From Ornithinicoccus hortensis (GTDB lineage: Bacteria; Actinomycetota; Actinomycetes; Actinomycetales; Dermatophilaceae): 64,000 nt of DNA. The notes beneath the pieces are model-generated. The model did not search any database, was not told the DNA's origin, and was given only the letters and a program-made list of their open reading frames with translations. Positions 26,443 to 34,366 of this stretch are shown one piece after another. The stretch's first letter is position 1; each line of letters opens with the position of its first letter. The translations under genes and the position numbers were made by a program. The stretch covers positions 620,001-684,000 of the forward strand of contig NZ_VFOP01000001.1 of the NCBI RefSeq assembly GCF_006716185.1. Reading direction: 5' to 3'.

Positions 26443-27295
26443 GCTGCCCGAGGTCCAGGCGCTCGTCGACTTCCTGGGCGAACGACTCACCGGCCGCGTC
26501 GTCACCGACGTCGAACTCGGCTCGATCGCCGTGCTCAAGACCTTCGACCCGCCGCCGGACGCGCTGGTCGGCCGCCCGGTCGACGGGGCCGCCCGGCACG
26601 GCAAGTTCATCGACCTCGACGTCGACGGCACCCACCTGGTCTTCCATCTGGCCCGGGCCGGCTGGCTGCGCTGGTCCGAGGCGATCCCGCAGACCCGGGT
26701 GCGGCCCGGGAAGTCGCCGATCGCGCTGCGGGTCCGGTTGGACGACGGGTCCGGCTTCGACCTGACCGAGGCCGGCACCCGCAAGGGCCTGGCCGCCTAC
26801 GTGGTCAACGATCCCGCGGCCGTCCCCGGCATCGCCACGCTTGGGCCCGACCCGTTGGCCGCCGACTTCGACCGGGACGCCTTCGGGGCGATCCTGGACG
26901 GGCGGCGCACCCAGATCAAGGGGCTGCTGCGCGACCAGCAGGTCCTCGCCGGCATCGGCAACGCCTACTCCGACGAGATCCTGCACGCGGCCCGGCTCTC
27001 GCCATACACCCTCGCCGCAGCCCTCACCGGAGAACAGGTGGACACCCTGTATGCCGCACTCCGGACGGTGCTCACCGATGCCGTCGCGGTCGCCGCGGGC
27101 AAACCGGCCGCCGAGCTCAAGGACGCCAAACGGGCCGGCATGGCGGTGCACGGCCGGGCCGGCCAGGAGTGCCCGGTGTGCGGTGACACGGTCCGCGAGG
27201 TCAGCTTCGCCGACACCGCCTTGCAGTACTGCCCCACCTGCCAGACCGGGGGCAAGGTCCTCGCCGACCGCCGGATGTCGCGGCTGCTGCGCTGA
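26435..27295 (+). CDS. Fpg/Nei-family DNA glycosylase
   Basis: 286 residues starting with PELPEVQALVDFL after the start codon; Pro2 is the Schiff-base nucleophile and Glu3 the general acid. HGKFIDLDV carries the conserved Lys, LRDQQVLAGIGNAYSDEIL is the helix-two-turn-helix, and the C-terminal zinc finger has CPVCG and CPTC near 248-272. It excises oxidised bases and nicks the strand. The GTG at 26435 overlaps the App1 gene, so it is coupled to it. It belongs to the actinobacterial Fpg/Nei branch rather than canonical MutM. Confidence 0.9.
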   Translation: MPELPEVQALVDFLGERLTGRVVTDVELGSIAVLKTFDPPPDALVGRPVDGAARHGKFIDLDVDGTHLVFHLARAGWLRWSEAIPQTRVRPGKSPIALRVRLDDGSGFDLTEAGTRKGLAAYVVNDPAAVPGIATLGPDPLAADFDRDAFGAILDGRRTQIKGLLRDQQVLAGIGNAYSDEILHAARLSPYTLAAALTGEQVDTLYAALRTVLTDAVAVAAGKPAAELKDAKRAGMAVHGRAGQECPVCGDTVREVSFADTALQYCPTCQTGGKVLADRRMSRLLR

Positions 27296-27317
27296 GCGGG
27301 CATGACACCATGACGGG

Positions 27318-27644
27318 ATGAGTGAGGTTCCCACGATCTCGGTCCAGGACATCCCCGACGACGCCGTCGTGCTCGACGTCCGCGAGGACGACGAGTGGCA
27401 GGCGGGGCACGCCCCCGGCGCCGTCCACATCCCGATGGGTGACGTCCCGTCACGGCTCGGTGAGCTGCCGGAGGAGGAGCCGCTCCCGGTCATCTGCCGC
27501 AGCGGCGGACGCTCCCTGCGCACCGTGCAGTGGCTCGTGCAGCAGGGATTCGACGTGGTCAACGTCGAGGGCGGCATGCGCGCCTGGGGCGGGGCGGAGA
27601 AGAAGATGGTCGCCGACTCCGGCGGGGAGCCGACCGTCATCTGA
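27318..27644 (+). CDS. Single-domain rhodanese-like protein
   Basis: 108 residues with one rhodanese domain: VLDVREDDEWQAGHAPGAVH, active-site Cys in ICRSGGRSLRT, and GFDVVNVEGGMRAWGG. It carries a persulfide on the Cys and hands sulfur to acceptors such as cyanide, thioredoxin or biosynthetic enzymes. The active loop CRSGGRS has the basic character of GlpE-like sulfurtransferases. It stands between the glycosylase and argS, 22 bp after the former. Confidence 0.9.
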   Translation: MSEVPTISVQDIPDDAVVLDVREDDEWQAGHAPGAVHIPMGDVPSRLGELPEEEPLPVICRSGGRSLRTVQWLVQQGFDVVNVEGGMRAWGGAEKKMVADSGGEPTVI

Positions 27645-27672
27645 GCCCTCCGGGGCGGTTAGGCTTCCGGGC

Positions 27673-29403
27673 GTGACCTCCCCGCTCGCCGCCCTGGCCC
27701 CCCTCGTCTCGTCCGCCATCGAGCGGGCGCTCGGTCCGGAGTTCGCCGGGGCGGACCCGGTGCTGCGACCCAGCCAGTTCGCCGACGTCCAGTGCAACGC
27801 GCCGCTGGCCCTGGCCAAGAAGGTCGGCGCCCCCCCGCGGGACGTGGCGGCCCGGATCGTCGAGGCGCTGGACCTGGCCGAGCAGTGCAGCGGGATCGAG
27901 ATCAGCGGACCGGGGTTCATCAACCTGACCTTCGCCGACGGCTGGTTGGAGGGCCTGGTCGCAGCGGTGGCCGCGGACGATCGCCTCGGGGTGCCGACCG
28001 AGCAGCGGCAGGTCATCCCGATCGACTACTCCGCGCCGAACGTGGCCAAGGAGATGCACGTCGGGCACCTGCGCACCACCGTCGTCGGGGACGCGCTGGC
28101 CCGGACGCTGGAGCACCTCGGGCACGAGGTGGTCCGGCAGAACCACATCGGTGACTGGGGCACGCCCTTCGGGATGCTGCTGGAGCACCTGACCGACGTC
28201 GGGCCGGACTCCGCCGAGGCGGGACTGCTGGAGACGGACCCGAATGCCTTCTACCAGGCGGCCCGCGAGCGGTTCGACGGCGACGAGGAGTTCGCCACCC
28301 GGTCCCGCGCCCGGGTGGTGCAGTTGCAGGCGGGCGAGCCGGAGACGCTGCGCCTGTGGGAGTCGCTGGTGGAGCTGTCCCGCCACTACTTCAACCGAAT
28401 CTACGCCCTGCTCGACGTCACGCTGGCCGACGAGCACCTGGCGGGCGAGTCGACATACAACGACCAGCTCGAGGGGATCTGCGCCGAGCTGGAGGAGAAG
28501 GGGCTGGCGACCGTCGACAACGGGGCGCTGTGCGTCTTCCTCGACGGCTACACCGGTCGGGAGGGCAAGCCGGTCCCGCTGATCATCCGCAAGTCCGACG
28601 GCGGCTACGGCTACGCCACCACCGACCTGGCCACCGTCAAGCACCGGGTGCAGACCCTGGGGGCGGACCGGATCCTTTATGTGATCGGTGCCCCGCAGTC
28701 GCTGCACCTGCAGATGTGCTGGCAGACCGCGCGGCTGGCCGGGTGGCTCCCGGAGGACGTCGAGGTCGTGCACGTGCAGATCGGCAACGTGCTCGGCCCC
28801 GACCGCAAGATCCTGCGCACCCGCTCCGGCACCCCGCTGCGGCTGATGGCGCTACTGGAGGAGGCGGTCGCCACCGCCCGCCGGGTGATCGACGCGTCCC
28901 GGCCCGACCTGGACGAGGACGTCCGCGCCACGATCGCCCCGCAGGTCGGGATCGGCGCGGTGAAGTATGCCGACCTGTCCGTCGCGCACGACTCCGAGTA
29001 CGTCTTCGACCTGGACCGGATGACTGCGCTCACCGGCAATACCGGTCCCTACCTGCAGTATGCCGCCGCCCGGATCCGCTCGATCCTGCGCCGGGGCGCG
29101 GTGGACGGGGCCTCCGGAGCGGCGATCCGGTTGGCGGAGCCGGCCGAACGGGCCCTGGGCCTGCGGTTGCTCGAGTTCGGCGAGGTGGTCGAGTCGGTCG
29201 GCCGCGAGCTCGAGCCGCACCGACTGTGCGGCTTCCTCTTTGAGGTGGCCCAGGACTTCTCGGGGTTCTACGAGCAGTGCCCGGTGCTCCAGGCCCCGGA
29301 CGCCGCGACGCGGGCCTCCCGGCTGGCGCTGGCCGGTCTCACCCTGGACGTGCTGGTGCAGGGGCTGGACCTGCTCGGGATCGAGGCGCCCGAACGGATG
29401 TGA
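27673..29403 (+). CDS. argS: Arginyl-tRNA synthetase
   Basis: 576 residues, full length for this class I enzyme, which charges tRNA-Arg with arginine. The HIGH-type motif is EMHVGHLRTTVVGDALAR in the context SAPNVAKEMHVGH. The KMSKS position is degenerate around DRKILRTRSGTPLRL. The C-terminal anticodon-binding DALR domain ends YEQCPVLQAPD and LTLDVLVQGLDLLGIEAPERM (seen in part). The GTG at 27673 follows TAGGCT (27660-27665) by 7 nt with no Shine-Dalgarno, pointing to a leaderless mRNA. Confidence 0.95.
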   Translation: MTSPLAALAPLVSSAIERALGPEFAGADPVLRPSQFADVQCNAPLALAKKVGAPPRDVAARIVEALDLAEQCSGIEISGPGFINLTFADGWLEGLVAAVAADDRLGVPTEQRQVIPIDYSAPNVAKEMHVGHLRTTVVGDALARTLEHLGHEVVRQNHIGDWGTPFGMLLEHLTDVGPDSAEAGLLETDPNAFYQAARERFDGDEEFATRSRARVVQLQAGEPETLRLWESLVELSRHYFNRIYALLDVTLADEHLAGESTYNDQLEGICAELEEKGLATVDNGALCVFLDGYTGREGKPVPLIIRKSDGGYGYATTDLATVKHRVQTLGADRILYVIGAPQSLHLQMCWQTARLAGWLPEDVEVVHVQIGNVLGPDRKILRTRSGTPLRLMALLEEAVATARRVIDASRPDLDEDVRATIAPQVGIGAVKYADLSVAHDSEYVFDLDRMTALTGNTGPYLQYAAARIRSILRRGAVDGASGAAIRLAEPAERALGLRLLEFGEVVESVGRELEPHRLCGFLFEVAQDFSGFYEQCPVLQAPDAATRASRLALAGLTLDVLVQGLDLLGIEAPERM

Positions 29404-29445
29404 CCGAGCGGGCACGAGCTCGTCACGAACCCGGTCACGAGCCCT

Positions 29446-30195
29446 TCACACGCTCGAAGGGCCCTGGTCGAGCCGGTTCGCCAGGCGGCGCGTCGCGGCC
29501 ACCAGCGCGTCGAACAGCTCCAGGTCCTCCGGTCGCCGCCGGGCGACCGCCTCCCTGTGCCGGGCGACGGTGGCATCGTCCCCGCGGGCGACCGGTCCGG
29601 TGAGCGCCTCCGCCCCGCCGTCGCGGGACCAGTTGTCCACCGCGGCCTGCACGATCGGGCGCAGCCGCTCCCGTTCCACCCCCGCGGAGCCGGCCAGCGC
29701 CTCCGCCAGGTCCAGGACCGTGGTCAGGAAGTTGGAGGCGACGGCCGCGGAGGCGTGGTAGGCGGCGCGGTCCTCCTCCTGCACCTGCACGGGGCGCATC
29801 CCGACCGAGGTCGCGAGCGCGGTGGCAGCCTCCAGCGCGCGCGGAGTGCTGCCGTCCACCGCGGCCGTCGCGCCGGTGAACCGGGCCCCGGATCGCGGCG
29901 CGGTCATCAGCGGGTGCAGCGAGAACCCCTCGTGCCCGGCGAGCGGCGCCAGCGTGGTGGCGCCCGAGCAGTGCCCCACGAGCAGTCCCGGCCTGGGGGG
30001 CACCACAGCGGCCGCCTCGGCGATCGCCCGGTCCGGGACGCTCAGCAGCACGACCTCGGACCCGGCCCCGTCGGCCCCCCGACCCAGCGGACCGGTGACC
30101 TCCAACCCGGCCTCCCGGAAGGCGCCCGCGAGCGCGGTGCCCATCCGCCCGGCACCGATGATGGCTATGCGTCCCAGGGCGGCGGCGGAGTCCAT
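29446..30195 (-). CDS. DUF2520 Rossmann-like dehydrogenase
   Basis: 249 residues. The N-terminal NAD(P) site reads GRIAIIGAGRMGTALAGAF, then VVLLSVPDRAIAEAA and GFSLHPLMTA. The C-terminal domain (about 130-240) is helical with AAYHASAAVASNFLTTVLD, as in the DUF2520/6-phosphogluconate-dehydrogenase-like fold. Homologues often precede panC, but the reaction is not settled. A weak CATCCT box 6 nt before the ATG fits leaderless expression. It is convergent with argS; the 42-bp gap holds three TCACGA-type repeats. Confidence 0.8.
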   Translation of the reverse strand: MDSAAALGRIAIIGAGRMGTALAGAFREAGLEVTGPLGRGADGAGSEVVLLSVPDRAIAEAAAVVPPRPGLLVGHCSGATTLAPLAGHEGFSLHPLMTAPRSGARFTGATAAVDGSTPRALEAATALATSVGMRPVQVQEEDRAAYHASAAVASNFLTTVLDLAEALAGSAGVERERLRPIVQAAVDNWSRDGGAEALTGPVARGDDATVARHREAVARRRPEDLELFDALVAATRRLANRLDQGPSSV

Positions 30196-30274
30196 GCGCC
30201 CAGGATGGCAGGCGCGGCTCGCGCTTCGTCCGGCGGCGCCGTGGCTGGGGTCCGAGGGTCGGCGTGTCGTGGCG

Positions 30275-30505
30275 TCAGGGTCGACGGCGTCGTGGCGGGG
30301 GCGCGGGCGGGACCGGCTTGGCCGCGACCACGCCCGCCAGCGCGATCCGCACCGGCCCGGCCCGCCGCGTGTCGACCACCAGGTGCTCCTCGTCCCGCCC
30401 CGTCAGCTCCCCGAGGGCGTCCGTGGCCCGCTCCCCGCCCTCGATCAGGTAGCGCACCACGACACGGGTCCCCACGGGCACGTCGGTCAGCCACTCTCTC
30501 GCCAT
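30275..30505 (-). CDS. Small SH3/tudor-like protein (DUF6725-like)
   Basis: 76 residues. Its core GTRVVVRYLIEGGERATDAL, then GELTGRDEEHLVVDTR and a basic Pro/Arg tail, resembles the N-terminal tudor-like barrel found alone or in front of GNAT acetyltransferases in actinobacteria. It may bind nucleic acid or protein; the function is unknown. The ATG at 30505 is preceded by CAGAAT 7 nt upstream (minus strand) and no Shine-Dalgarno, so it is probably leaderless. It shares a 74-bp divergent promoter with the esterase, containing the palindrome at 30544-30557. Confidence 0.6.
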   Translation of the reverse strand: MAREWLTDVPVGTRVVVRYLIEGGERATDALGELTGRDEEHLVVDTRRAGPVRIALAGVVAAKPVPPAPPPRRRRP

Positions 30506-30543
30506 ATCGATGATTCTGGCACATTCGCTAGAAACCGTTAGAT

Positions 30544-30557
30544 CTCCCGATCGGGAG
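30544..30557. promoter_or_regulatory. CTCCCGATCGGGAG palindrome in divergent promoter
   Basis: A perfect 14-bp palindrome between the small DUF6725-like gene (minus) and the esterase gene (plus). It sits 10 bp upstream of the TAGCGT -10-like box (30568-30573) of the esterase gene, where a repressor would block RNA polymerase. No candidate regulator gene is adjacent. Confidence 0.5.
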
Positions 30558-30579
30558 CATTTCCGCGTAGCGTGCTGCC

Positions 30580-31374
30580 ATGCCCGTCGACCTGGCCGTC
30601 TCACGACGCACCGTGCTGCGCGGCGGCCTCCTCACGCTCGCCGGCGCGGCCGGGGTGTCCTCGTTGTCCGGTTGCGGGACACCCGAGTCGGGCCTTCCGG
30701 TGCAGGAGGGGCGGTTGGACACGGACCACTGGCCGGGGCAGACGCCGCGGTGGCGGCTGGCGGTCCCCGAGCAGGCGACCGCCACCGTGATCGCGCTGCA
30801 CGGCTACGGCGGCGACTCCGACTTCTTCTTCGACCCGCCACTGGCGGCCCAGGTCGCCGAGCAGCACGGGATCGCCGTGGCGGCGGTCGACGGGGGAGAC
30901 ACCTACTGGCACGCGCGGGCCGATGGGACCGACACCGGCGCCATGGTGCTGGAGGACCTGCTGCCGGCCCTCGAGGAGGCCGGTGCCCCCGTCGACCGGG
31001 TCGGCCTGACCGGCTTCTCGATGGGCGGGTACGGCGCCCTGCTGCTGGCCACGCAGCTGCCGCCGGCACGGGTGCTGGGCGTTGCGGCGGTCAGTGCCGC
31101 GATCTTCTTTTCGATCGGCGAGTCGACCGGATCCTTCGACGACGAGGCCGACTTCGCCGAGCACGACCTGTTCCGCCGCGTCGACGCGCTCCGGCAGGTC
31201 CCGGTCTGGCTGGCCTGCGGCGCCTCTGACAGCTTCGCCGAGACCAACCAGGCGCTCGCGGACGAGCTGCCCGACGCGGTCGCGGTGCTGGATGCGGGCG
31301 AGCACGACCGGGTCTACTTCGAGGGGCACTGGCCGGAGGGGATGGCCTTCCTCGGGGAGCTGGCGCAGGGCTGA
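30580..31374 (+). CDS. Tat-exported lipoprotein esterase (alpha/beta hydrolase)
   Basis: 264 residues. The N-terminus has the twin-arginine motif SRRTVLRG, a hydrophobic stretch and lipobox LSGC near residue 29, predicting a Tat-exported lipoprotein. The hydrolase domain has ALHGYGGDSDFFFD, the nucleophile elbow GFSMGGYGALLLA (Ser near 149), and a late His in GEHDRVYFEGHW. It resembles the esterase D/antigen 85-like family. TAGCGT at 30568-30573 ends 6 nt before the ATG, so translation is probably leaderless. Confidence 0.82.
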   Translation: MPVDLAVSRRTVLRGGLLTLAGAAGVSSLSGCGTPESGLPVQEGRLDTDHWPGQTPRWRLAVPEQATATVIALHGYGGDSDFFFDPPLAAQVAEQHGIAVAAVDGGDTYWHARADGTDTGAMVLEDLLPALEEAGAPVDRVGLTGFSMGGYGALLLATQLPPARVLGVAAVSAAIFFSIGESTGSFDDEADFAEHDLFRRVDALRQVPVWLACGASDSFAETNQALADELPDAVAVLDAGEHDRVYFEGHWPEGMAFLGELAQG

Positions 31375-31399
31375 TCCGACACGCCGATCACAGATTATC

Positions 31400-31437
31400 C
31401 GGATCTATCAGGGAAACCCTAGATAACCGCATACAGT
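31400..31437 (+). promoter_or_regulatory. Promoter and repeats of the AAA ATPase gene
   Basis: TACAGT (31432-31437) ends 6 nt before the GTG start, the usual spacing of leaderless genes here. Upstream lies AGGGAAACCCT (31410-31420), a 4-bp inverted repeat around AAA, flanked by TATC and AGATA, so the pair of arms can be extended with one bulge. This A/T-rich block would cover the -35 region and may be an operator; the factor is unknown. Confidence 0.45.
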
Positions 31438-31443
31438 CCCATC

Positions 31444-32646
31444 GTGGACCCGATCAGGAACCCCTACGCCCCCGGTGCCGGACAGCGGCCGCCCGAGCTC
31501 GCCGGCCGTGACGAGGAGCTCGAGCGCTTCCGTGTCGTGCTGGAACGGATCGCCCGCGGCCGGCCGGAGCGCTCCATGGTGCTCACCGGCCTGCGAGGTG
31601 TCGGCAAGACCGTGCTGCTCAACGCGCTGCGTTCCACGGCGGTGCGCGCCCGCTGGGGGACCGGCAAGCTCGAGGCCCGCCCGGACCAGGCGCTGCGCCG
31701 GCCGATCGCCGCGGCCCTACACATGGCGGTGCGCGAGCTGAGCCACCCGCGCGGTGAGGAGCTCGACCACGTCCTGGGTGTGATCAAGGCGTTCGCGCAG
31801 CGCGAGCAGCCGGGTGCCAAGCTGCGGGACCGGTGGAACCCTGGCATCGACGCGCCGGCGATCGCCGGTCGCGCCGACTCCGGCGACATCGAGATCGACC
31901 TGGTCGAGTTGCTCACCGACGTCGGGGGGCTGGCGGCGGACGTCGGCAAGGGCGTGGCGATCTTCATCGACGAGATGCAGGACATCGGGCCCGAGGACAT
32001 CTCGGCCATCTGCGCGGCCTGTCACGAGCTCAGCCAGTCGGCGCTGCCGGTCATCGTCGTCGGCGCCGGGCTGCCCCACCTGCCGGCCGTGCTCTCGGCG
32101 AGCAAGTCCTACTCCGAGCGGCTGTTCCGCTACAACCGGATCGACCGGTTGGACCGTTCCGCGGCCGAGGCGGCCCTCCAGGTGCCCGCCCAGGACGAGG
32201 ACGCCCAGTTCGACGGGCCCGCGCTGGAGGCGATGTATGTCGCGACCGGCGGCTACCCGTACTTCATCCAGGCCTACGGCAAGGCGGTCTGGGACCTGGC
32301 GCCGCGCAGCCCGATCACCGCGGAGGACGTCGCCGTCGCCGCCCCCGAGGCCGAGGCCGAGCTGGCCGTCGGCTTCTTCGGCAGTCGCTACGAGCGGGCG
32401 ACCCCGGGGGAGCGGGAGTACCTCCAGGCGATGGCCGACCTCGGGGCCCAGGCGTCCGAGGCGGGGCTGGAGGAGACCGAGTCGGTCGCCACTGCCGACG
32501 TCGCCACCCACCTGGGCCGCAAGCCGCAGTCGCTGTCACCGGCCCGGGACGCGTTGCTCAAGAAGGGCCTGATCTACTCCGGCGAGCGCGGCCGGATCGC
32601 GTTCACCGTGCCGCACTTCGGGAGGTATCTGCGCAGCACGGCGTGA
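31444..32646 (+). CDS. AAA-family ATPase with C-terminal winged helix
   Basis: 400 residues. Walker A is GLRGVGKT (about 49-56), Walker B GVAIFIDEMQDIG (about 171-183), and an arginine-rich SERLFRYNRIDRLD follows. The C-terminal 80 residues (ATHLGRKPQSLSPARDALLKKGLI) form a winged helix like that of Orc1/Cdc6 and STAND-type ATPases. This family is common in actinobacteria as a single gene with unknown role; DNA or RNA handling is possible. Its stop is followed within 11 bp by the relic IS-like end that opens the accessory island, so insertion occurred directly behind it. Confidence 0.78.
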   Translation: MDPIRNPYAPGAGQRPPELAGRDEELERFRVVLERIARGRPERSMVLTGLRGVGKTVLLNALRSTAVRARWGTGKLEARPDQALRRPIAAALHMAVRELSHPRGEELDHVLGVIKAFAQREQPGAKLRDRWNPGIDAPAIAGRADSGDIEIDLVELLTDVGGLAADVGKGVAIFIDEMQDIGPEDISAICAACHELSQSALPVIVVGAGLPHLPAVLSASKSYSERLFRYNRIDRLDRSAAEAALQVPAQDEDAQFDGPALEAMYVATGGYPYFIQAYGKAVWDLAPRSPITAEDVAVAAPEAEAELAVGFFGSRYERATPGEREYLQAMADLGAQASEAGLEETESVATADVATHLGRKPQSLSPARDALLKKGLIYSGERGRIAFTVPHFGRYLRSTA

Positions 32647-32656
32647 TAGCCGTCGC

Positions 32657-32702
32657 TGTCAACGCCGAGCGATTTTGAGACTCCAGCTGAGGACTTTGAG
32701 AC
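32657..32702. mobile_element. Relic IS21-like element end
   Basis: It starts TGTCAACGCC and contains two direct copies of TTTGAGAC (32674-32681 and 32695-32702), 21 bp apart. Multiple terminal direct repeats and a TGT start are typical of IS21-family ends. No transposase, partner end or target duplication was found. It marks the left border of the lower-GC island. Family assignment is inference. Confidence 0.35.
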
Positions 32703-32726
32703 GAGACCGACCGCTCACACCCCTAT

Positions 32727-32921
32727 CTATCGGTTGATCACGGTCGCCCCGACCTCCACGGCGAGGTCGCGACCCGCGTCGCCGAGGTAGGCCGCGGCCT
32801 TGCGCTCCTCGTCCGGCTCCGACTCGGCGGTCTCACCAGCGTCCCAAGAGAGCGACCAGCGGCAGATGAGTGGTCGCTGGTGGCGGGGATGGCGCACGTC
32901 GCGCGGGACGAGCAGCGGCAT
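32727..32921 (-). CDS. Hypothetical protein, possibly a remnant
   Basis: 64 residues, MPLLVPRDVRHPRHQRP to VEVGATVINR. It is charged, has no membrane segment and I recognise no family. GAAGG lies just before the ATG at 32921; a longer in-frame version from 32966 would run into the toxin operator. It lies inside the degraded island between the IS-like end and the toxin-antitoxin operon, so it may be a gene fragment or not coding at all. The rest of the stretch 32703-32960 shows nothing else. Confidence 0.25.
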   Translation of the reverse strand: MPLLVPRDVRHPRHQRPLICRWSLSWDAGETAESEPDEERKAAAYLGDAGRDLAVEVGATVINR

Positions 32922-32960
32922 GCCTTCAGTGGTCTCGGTGGCCTTGCGTCGCGCAGCTTG

Positions 32961-32978
32961 TGTCAACTACAGTTAACA
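32961..32978. promoter_or_regulatory. TGTCAAC-TACA-GTTAACA inverted repeat, TA operator
   Basis: 7-bp arms with one mismatch around TACA, ending 2 bp before the toxin start codon. Toxin-antitoxin operons are usually repressed by the antitoxin at such a repeat over the promoter. The A/T-rich arms contrast with the surrounding DNA. Confidence 0.5.
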
Positions 32979-32979
32979 T

Positions 32980-33286
32980 GTGGTGGAGGTCATCCGGTCA
33001 GCGACATTCGACCGATGGCTGACCAAGCTGAGGGACCAGCGTGCGGCCGCGCGAGTGCTGATCCGGATCAACCGCCTCGCGGCAGGCAACCCTGGCGACG
33101 TCAAGCCCGTCGGACAGGGCGTCTCCGAGCTGAGGATCAACTACGGCCCGGGGCTATCGCATCTACTACCTGCACCACCGCGACCAGGTCGTCCTGCTGC
33201 TGACCGGCGGCGAGAAGTCCACCCAGGATGCGGACATCCGCAAGGCCCACCTGATCGCCGCCGAATGGAGAAAGAGCCGATCATGA
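32980..33286 (+). pseudogene. HI1419-type (RelE/HigB superfamily) toxin, frameshifted
   Basis: The N-terminal half reads VIRSATFDRWLTKLRDQRAA, then GNPGDVKPVGQGVSELRINY, the HI1419/COG3657 addiction-module pattern. At the GGGG run 33150-33153 the frame is lost; in the +1 frame the protein continues YRIYYLHHRDQVVLLLTGGE, KSTQDADIRKAHLIAAEW and stops at 33286. The two frames together make a full-length toxin of about 101 residues. One extra G therefore inactivates it, unless it is a sequencing error. The stop overlaps the antitoxin ATG (ATGA), as in intact modules. This family cleaves mRNA at the ribosome. Confidence 0.8.
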
Positions 33287-33579
33287 CCAACGAGACGTTT
33301 GCCCCGTTCGACAGTGCGGACTACCTCAACACGTTCGACGACGTGGCCGCCTACCTAGAAGCAGTCCTCGAGAACGCCGAGGACGACCCCAAGGTCATCG
33401 CGGCAGCGCTCGGTGCCATCGCTCGCTCCCGCAACTTGAGCGAGATCGCACGACAGGCCGGGATGAGCCGGGAAGGTCTGTACAAGGCACTCTCCGCAGA
33501 CGGCAATCCCACGCTTGCAACAGTCGTGAAAGTCGCACACGCACTCGGTCTTCGGCTGCACTTCGAAGCCATCGCGTAA
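33283..33579 (+). CDS. HI1420-type antitoxin (HTH, COG3636)
   Basis: 98 residues. The helix-turn-helix is visible as LSEIARQAGMSREGLYKALS, followed by GNPTLATVVKVAHALGLRLHF, the hallmark of HI1420/COG3636 antitoxins. It neutralises the adjacent RelE-like toxin and represses the operon. The frame is intact although the toxin gene is broken, which fits decay in which the harmful partner is lost first. The ATG overlaps the toxin stop. Confidence 0.85.
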   Translation: MTNETFAPFDSADYLNTFDDVAAYLEAVLENAEDDPKVIAAALGAIARSRNLSEIARQAGMSREGLYKALSADGNPTLATVVKVAHALGLRLHFEAIA

Positions 33580-33599
33580 GGGCCGCGCAGTCTCCAGCA

Positions 33600-33905
33600 G
33601 CGACGTCCCCCATGGCGGCCATTGCGCGAGCGTCACTCGCTGCGCTATGACGCCCATCGCATCGACGACCAGCGGTAGGGGAGGATGGTCCATCCTCAGG
33701 AACACCAGACCGCAGACCACACCGATCAGGGCGTGTGATCTCAGCGCCCAGGTCGCGCTGTACCGCAGGAGCACCACGGCCAGCGCCAGGACGATGAGGC
33801 CCTCACCCACCCCAGCCGCACCCAGCCAAGGGCCGCGGTGCCGGCTATGACGAGAGTGGTAAGCCCGGTCAGGCGCCCGTCACCGCTCGGAACCCGGCGC
33901 CGCCC
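33600..33905 (-). pseudogene. Possible relic of a small membrane protein
   Basis: On the minus strand one frame gives GDGRLTGLTTLVIAGTAALG and, after an apparent one-base frameshift near 33808-33815, another gives GEGLIVLALAVVLLRYSATW and ALIGVVCGLVFLRMDHPPLP. Together they read like three membrane helices. No start or stop frames a whole gene and I cannot name a family. Calling this a decayed gene rather than chance is inference. Confidence 0.3.
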
Positions 33906-33959
33906 TGTGGGGCGGGCACTGAGCCGGTGCTGGGCACAGGCCTGGTGACGTCGGTCTGG

Positions 33960-34275
33960 TCAGGCCTACGAAGATCCTGGGTGGGCACATACAGCAGTTG
34001 GCCGGTCAGGACCGGATCCCGGTCAACCAGGGGCTGGGCGATGGACTGTCGCTCGTCGACCCGACGGCCTCACCGGAGCGGTAGAAGTCGGACAGCGCGT
34101 GGATGCACAGGCGGGTCTCTGTGATCAGGGTCTCGTGCATCTGGGTGAGCCGAGGGCAGCCCGCCAGGGACACCAGCAGCTCGTGAAACGAGACGTCGCC
34201 GGCAGGGTCGGACGCCACGTAAGGACCGACCGCTTCATACCCAGCCGGTCGGCGATTACCCCATACCGCAACAGC
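33960..34275 (-). pseudogene. GntR-family regulator, FCD-domain fragment
   Basis: The minus strand encodes DPAGDVSFHELLVSLAGCPR and LITETRLCIHALSDFY, the helices of the FCD ligand domain of FadR/GntR regulators (FH..LV..AGNPRL pattern). After a frameshift near 34060 the continuation reads VDERQSIAQPLVDRDPVLTG and QLLYVPTQDLRR, matching the next FCD helices. No winged-helix DNA-binding half is present. It is a truncated, frameshifted relic. The remaining bases up to 34366 hold nothing I can support apart from the grpB-like promoter. Confidence 0.55.
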
Positions 34276-34366
34276 TCTGCAGAAGTCCGCCTAGCATCCT
34301 GCAAACATCCGCCTAGAGCCTCTGCAATCCTCCGGCTGGAGAGCCCCGTCCAGGTACGTTATCCGC

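Noticed and set aside
29404-29445. Three TCACGA-containing units of 11-12 bp between argS and DUF2520
   Set aside because: Too few and too imperfect to be a CRISPR or iteron array; perhaps terminator-like, but no clear stem.
33355-33810. 151-codon minus frame covering the antitoxin gene
   Set aside because: Its C-terminal third is antisense to the antitoxin; only the part above 33600 looks protein-like and is listed as a relic.
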